A stretch of DNA of 8,156 nucleotides from an uncultured Roseburia sp. (GTDB lineage Bacteria; Bacillota; Clostridia; Lachnospirales; Lachnospiraceae). The notes under the pieces are model-generated. The model was not told the origin of the DNA. It was given only the letters and a program-made list of their open reading frames with translations, and searched no databases. Positions 6,874 to 8,156 of this stretch are shown piece by piece. The stretch spans positions 1 to 8,156 of the forward strand of contig CAMGET010000046.1 in assembly GCA_946055175.1 (NCBI GenBank), in the 5' to 3' direction. A program made the translations under genes and the position numbers. Position 1 is the stretch's first letter. Every line of letters starts with the position of its first letter.

Positions 6874-6903
6874 CTGTATCCACACCTCAATTTGTGAATA
6901 CAA
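6874..6903 (-). other. Stem-loop in the gap downstream of glmS
   Basis: Read on the minus strand, GTATTCACA (6901-6893) pairs with TGTGGATAC (6884-6876) around an 8-base loop. One T-A and one G-T pair extend the stem to 11 pairs, two of them wobbles. It lies about 120 bases after the glmS stop and 57 bases before the next start codon. No uninterrupted T-run follows directly (the next bases are TCATATTTC), so it is at best a weak terminator; it could instead be a processing or regulatory element. The pairing is seen; the role is unknown. Confidence 0.4.
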
Positions 6904-6904
6904 A

Positions 6905-6960
6905 AGACAATTATTTTTTATATGTTAACATGCGTTTTTTTATTTTTATATAGACAATTA
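6905..6960. repeat. Direct repeat and palindromes in the glmS downstream gap
   Basis: The 9-mer AGACAATTA occurs on the plus strand at 6905-6913 and again at 6952-6960, 47 bases apart. Two perfect 10-bp palindromes lie in the same AT-rich stretch: ATGTTAACAT at 6922-6931 and TTAGTACTAA at 6958-6967, with centres 36 bases apart. Such symmetry can mark repressor sites, but in sequence this AT-rich short repeats also arise by chance. No function is assigned. Confidence 0.3.
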
Positions 6961-7025
6961 GTACTAAATATCGTTCTATGCTCAGATACGTAATCCTGTA
7001 AAAAACAGACATATTCCTCTTTTAC

Positions 7026-8156
7026 TTATTCTACTGTTACAACCTTAGCAAGGTTTCTTGGCTTATCAACGTCAAAGCCTTTGTCTGATGATACATAATA
7101 TGCTAACAACTGTAATGCTACCGATGCCGGAAATACCATAAAGTAGTCTTCAATATCCGGTAATGATACCACCTTATAAGATGGATCCAGGTCTACTGCC
7201 AGTTCTTCTTTGATAAAAAGCACAATATCAGCACCTCGGGATTTCACTTCCTTAATATTTGATAATTCCTTTGACATCAGTCTTTTCTGCGTTACTGTTG
7301 CCACAACCGGTGTATCTTGTGTAATAAGAGCAATTGGTCCATGTTTTAATTCTCCCGACGCATAGGATTCCGAATGGATATAGGACACTTCTTTCAATTT
7401 CAGAGAGCCCTCTAACAGAATGGCACTGTCTAATCCTCTTCCAATCATAAATAAATCCTTTGCATCTAATACTTCCTTTGCTACCACATGCACTTCACGT
7501 TTTTTTGCCAACATTTTAGTTACCGCATCCGGTACACGTTCCAATGCATCAATAAATCTCTTGACTTCCTCTGTGTTAAAGATACCACGTAAGTATGCCA
7601 TTTTTGCAACCATAAGATAAAATACAGAAAGCTGTGTCGTGTATGCTTTTGTACTCGCAACTGCAATTTCCGGACCTGCTGCAGTATATAGCACATAGTC
7701 ACTCTCTCTGGCAATGGAAGAGCCTTTTACGTTAATAATAGACAGACAGGTTGAGCCCTGTTTTTTTGCATATTTCAAAGCCTCTAATGTATCAATTGTC
7801 TCTCCGGACTGTGATACTGCAATAACCAGCGTTTTCTCATCTACCACCGGATCGGTGTACATAAACTCAGAAGCCATCTCTACATCAATATGCATGTGTA
7901 CGATTCGTTTTACCAGTGCCTGTGCTACCAGTCCTGCATGTCTTGCCGTTCCGCATGCTACGATACAAATTCTCTCACACCTTGTAAATATTTCATCCGG
8001 CACACCTGCCTCCGAAAAGTCGGGCATTCCATCTTTAATATAATTCTCAATAGTGTTACGAATTGCATCCGGCTGCTCCATTATTTCTTTTTCCATGTAA
8101 AAAGGATATCCTGCTTTTCCGGCACTATTCAGTTCCCAATCCACTTCCATAAATTC
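7026..8156 (-). CDS. glmS: Glucosamine-6-phosphate synthase (isomerizing), C-terminal part, 5' end outside window
   Basis: GlmS makes glucosamine-6-phosphate from fructose-6-phosphate and glutamine in the cytoplasm, the first committed step to UDP-GlcNAc and peptidoglycan. The visible part holds both sugar-isomerase (SIS) domains; the N-terminal glutaminase domain with its catalytic Cys lies beyond the window. Numbering from the Met at 8150, the phosphosugar site motifs are CGTA at 66-69, SQSGET at 113-118 and ASTKAY at 165-170. The second SIS domain has GRGLD at 237-241, the KLKE catalytic glutamate at 254 and ELKHGP at 267-272. The tail KPRNLAKVVTVE at 363-374 is the typical GlmS C-terminus. 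The Met at 8150 is internal: the frame stays open to the edge (Glu-Phe precede it) and it falls in the linker between the two halves. The gene is intact as far as it is visible. Any glmS ribozyme would be upstream, outside the window. Confidence 0.97.
   Translation of the reverse strand, partial: EFMEVDWELNSAGKAGYPFYMEKEIMEQPDAIRNTIENYIKDGMPDFSEAGVPDEIFTRCERICIVACGTARHAGLVAQALVKRIVHMHIDVEMASEFMYTDPVVDEKTLVIAVSQSGETIDTLEALKYAKKQGSTCLSIINVKGSSIARESDYVLYTAAGPEIAVASTKAYTTQLSVFYLMVAKMAYLRGIFNTEEVKRFIDALERVPDAVTKMLAKKREVHVVAKEVLDAKDLFMIGRGLDSAILLEGSLKLKEVSYIHSESYASGELKHGPIALITQDTPVVATVTQKRLMSKELSNIKEVKSRGADIVLFIKEELAVDLDPSYKVVSLPDIEDYFMVFPASVALQLLAYYVSSDKGFDVDKPRNLAKVVTVE

Noticed and set aside
6996..7008. 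CTGT-TTTTT-ACAG minus-strand stem just after glmS as a terminator
   Set aside because: Only four pairs, with the T-run in the loop and no T-run after the stem.
7944..7955. CGTA instead of CGTS in GlmS as a sign of lost function
   Set aside because: Ala at this place occurs in functional Clostridia-type GlmS as far as I know, and all other active-site motifs are kept.
8148..8150. ATG at 8150 as the glmS start
   Set aside because: The frame stays open to the window edge, and the Met falls in the known linker before the isomerase half; a GlmS without its glutaminase domain is not indicated.

Overview
The window looks like a piece of chromosome from a low-to-moderate GC, spore-forming Firmicute of class Clostridia, most likely a Lachnospiraceae-type gut bacterium. 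This rests on the style of the RecJ and GlmS proteins, on a protein with Listeria-Bacteroides (InlB B-type) repeats, and on a SpoIID-like domain fused to a peptidoglycan-binding domain. The placement is inferred from family resemblance, not from a search. Every supported gene is on the minus strand, so the window reads from right to left. I see no tRNA, rRNA, CRISPR array or insertion sequence.

Layout in transcription order. (1) 8156-7026: the C-terminal two thirds of glmS (glucosamine-6-phosphate synthase), cut by the window edge. (2) 7025-6818: an AT-rich gap with two 10-bp palindromes, a 9-bp direct repeat, an 11-bp-stem hairpin and a likely promoter plus strong ribosome binding site for the next gene. 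(3) 6817-6119: a membrane-anchored coiled-coil protein. (4) 6122-4179: a large InlB-repeat protein with no signal peptide, overlapping gene 3 by four bases in the -1 frame. (5) 4178-4084: a short gap with a candidate promoter (sigma-K-like or sigma-A-like). (6) 4083-2815: a SpoIID-like plus peptidoglycan-binding protein without a signal peptide. (7) 2772-1015: recJ, the single-strand DNA exonuclease. (8) 1001-57: an alpha/beta hydrolase of the lysophospholipase/monoacylglycerol lipase type, whose ribosome binding site sits immediately after the recJ stop. Bases 1-56 hold no gene, but a Shine-Dalgarno-like motif at the very edge suggests another minus-strand gene just outside.

Functionally, glmS supplies amino sugar for the cell wall. 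Genes 3 and 4 look like one surface-protein unit: the first contributes a membrane anchor and stalk, the second an extracellular-type repeat region. Gene 6 looks like a peptidoglycan-acting protein, possibly of the sporulation mother cell. recJ and the hydrolase form a tight downstream pair.

The most interesting signal is at the junction of genes 3 and 4. An A7 tract in the exact phase of a -1 slippery heptamer (A AAA AAA) lies inside the short stretch where both frames are open, with a Shine-Dalgarno-like sequence upstream. A -1 frameshift, or a one-base gain in the tract, would fuse the anchored stalk to the repeat protein, which otherwise has no visible means of export. A second oddity is an 8-bp near-perfect tandem duplication at the start of recJ; removing one copy would join a nearby ATG to the RecJ frame.
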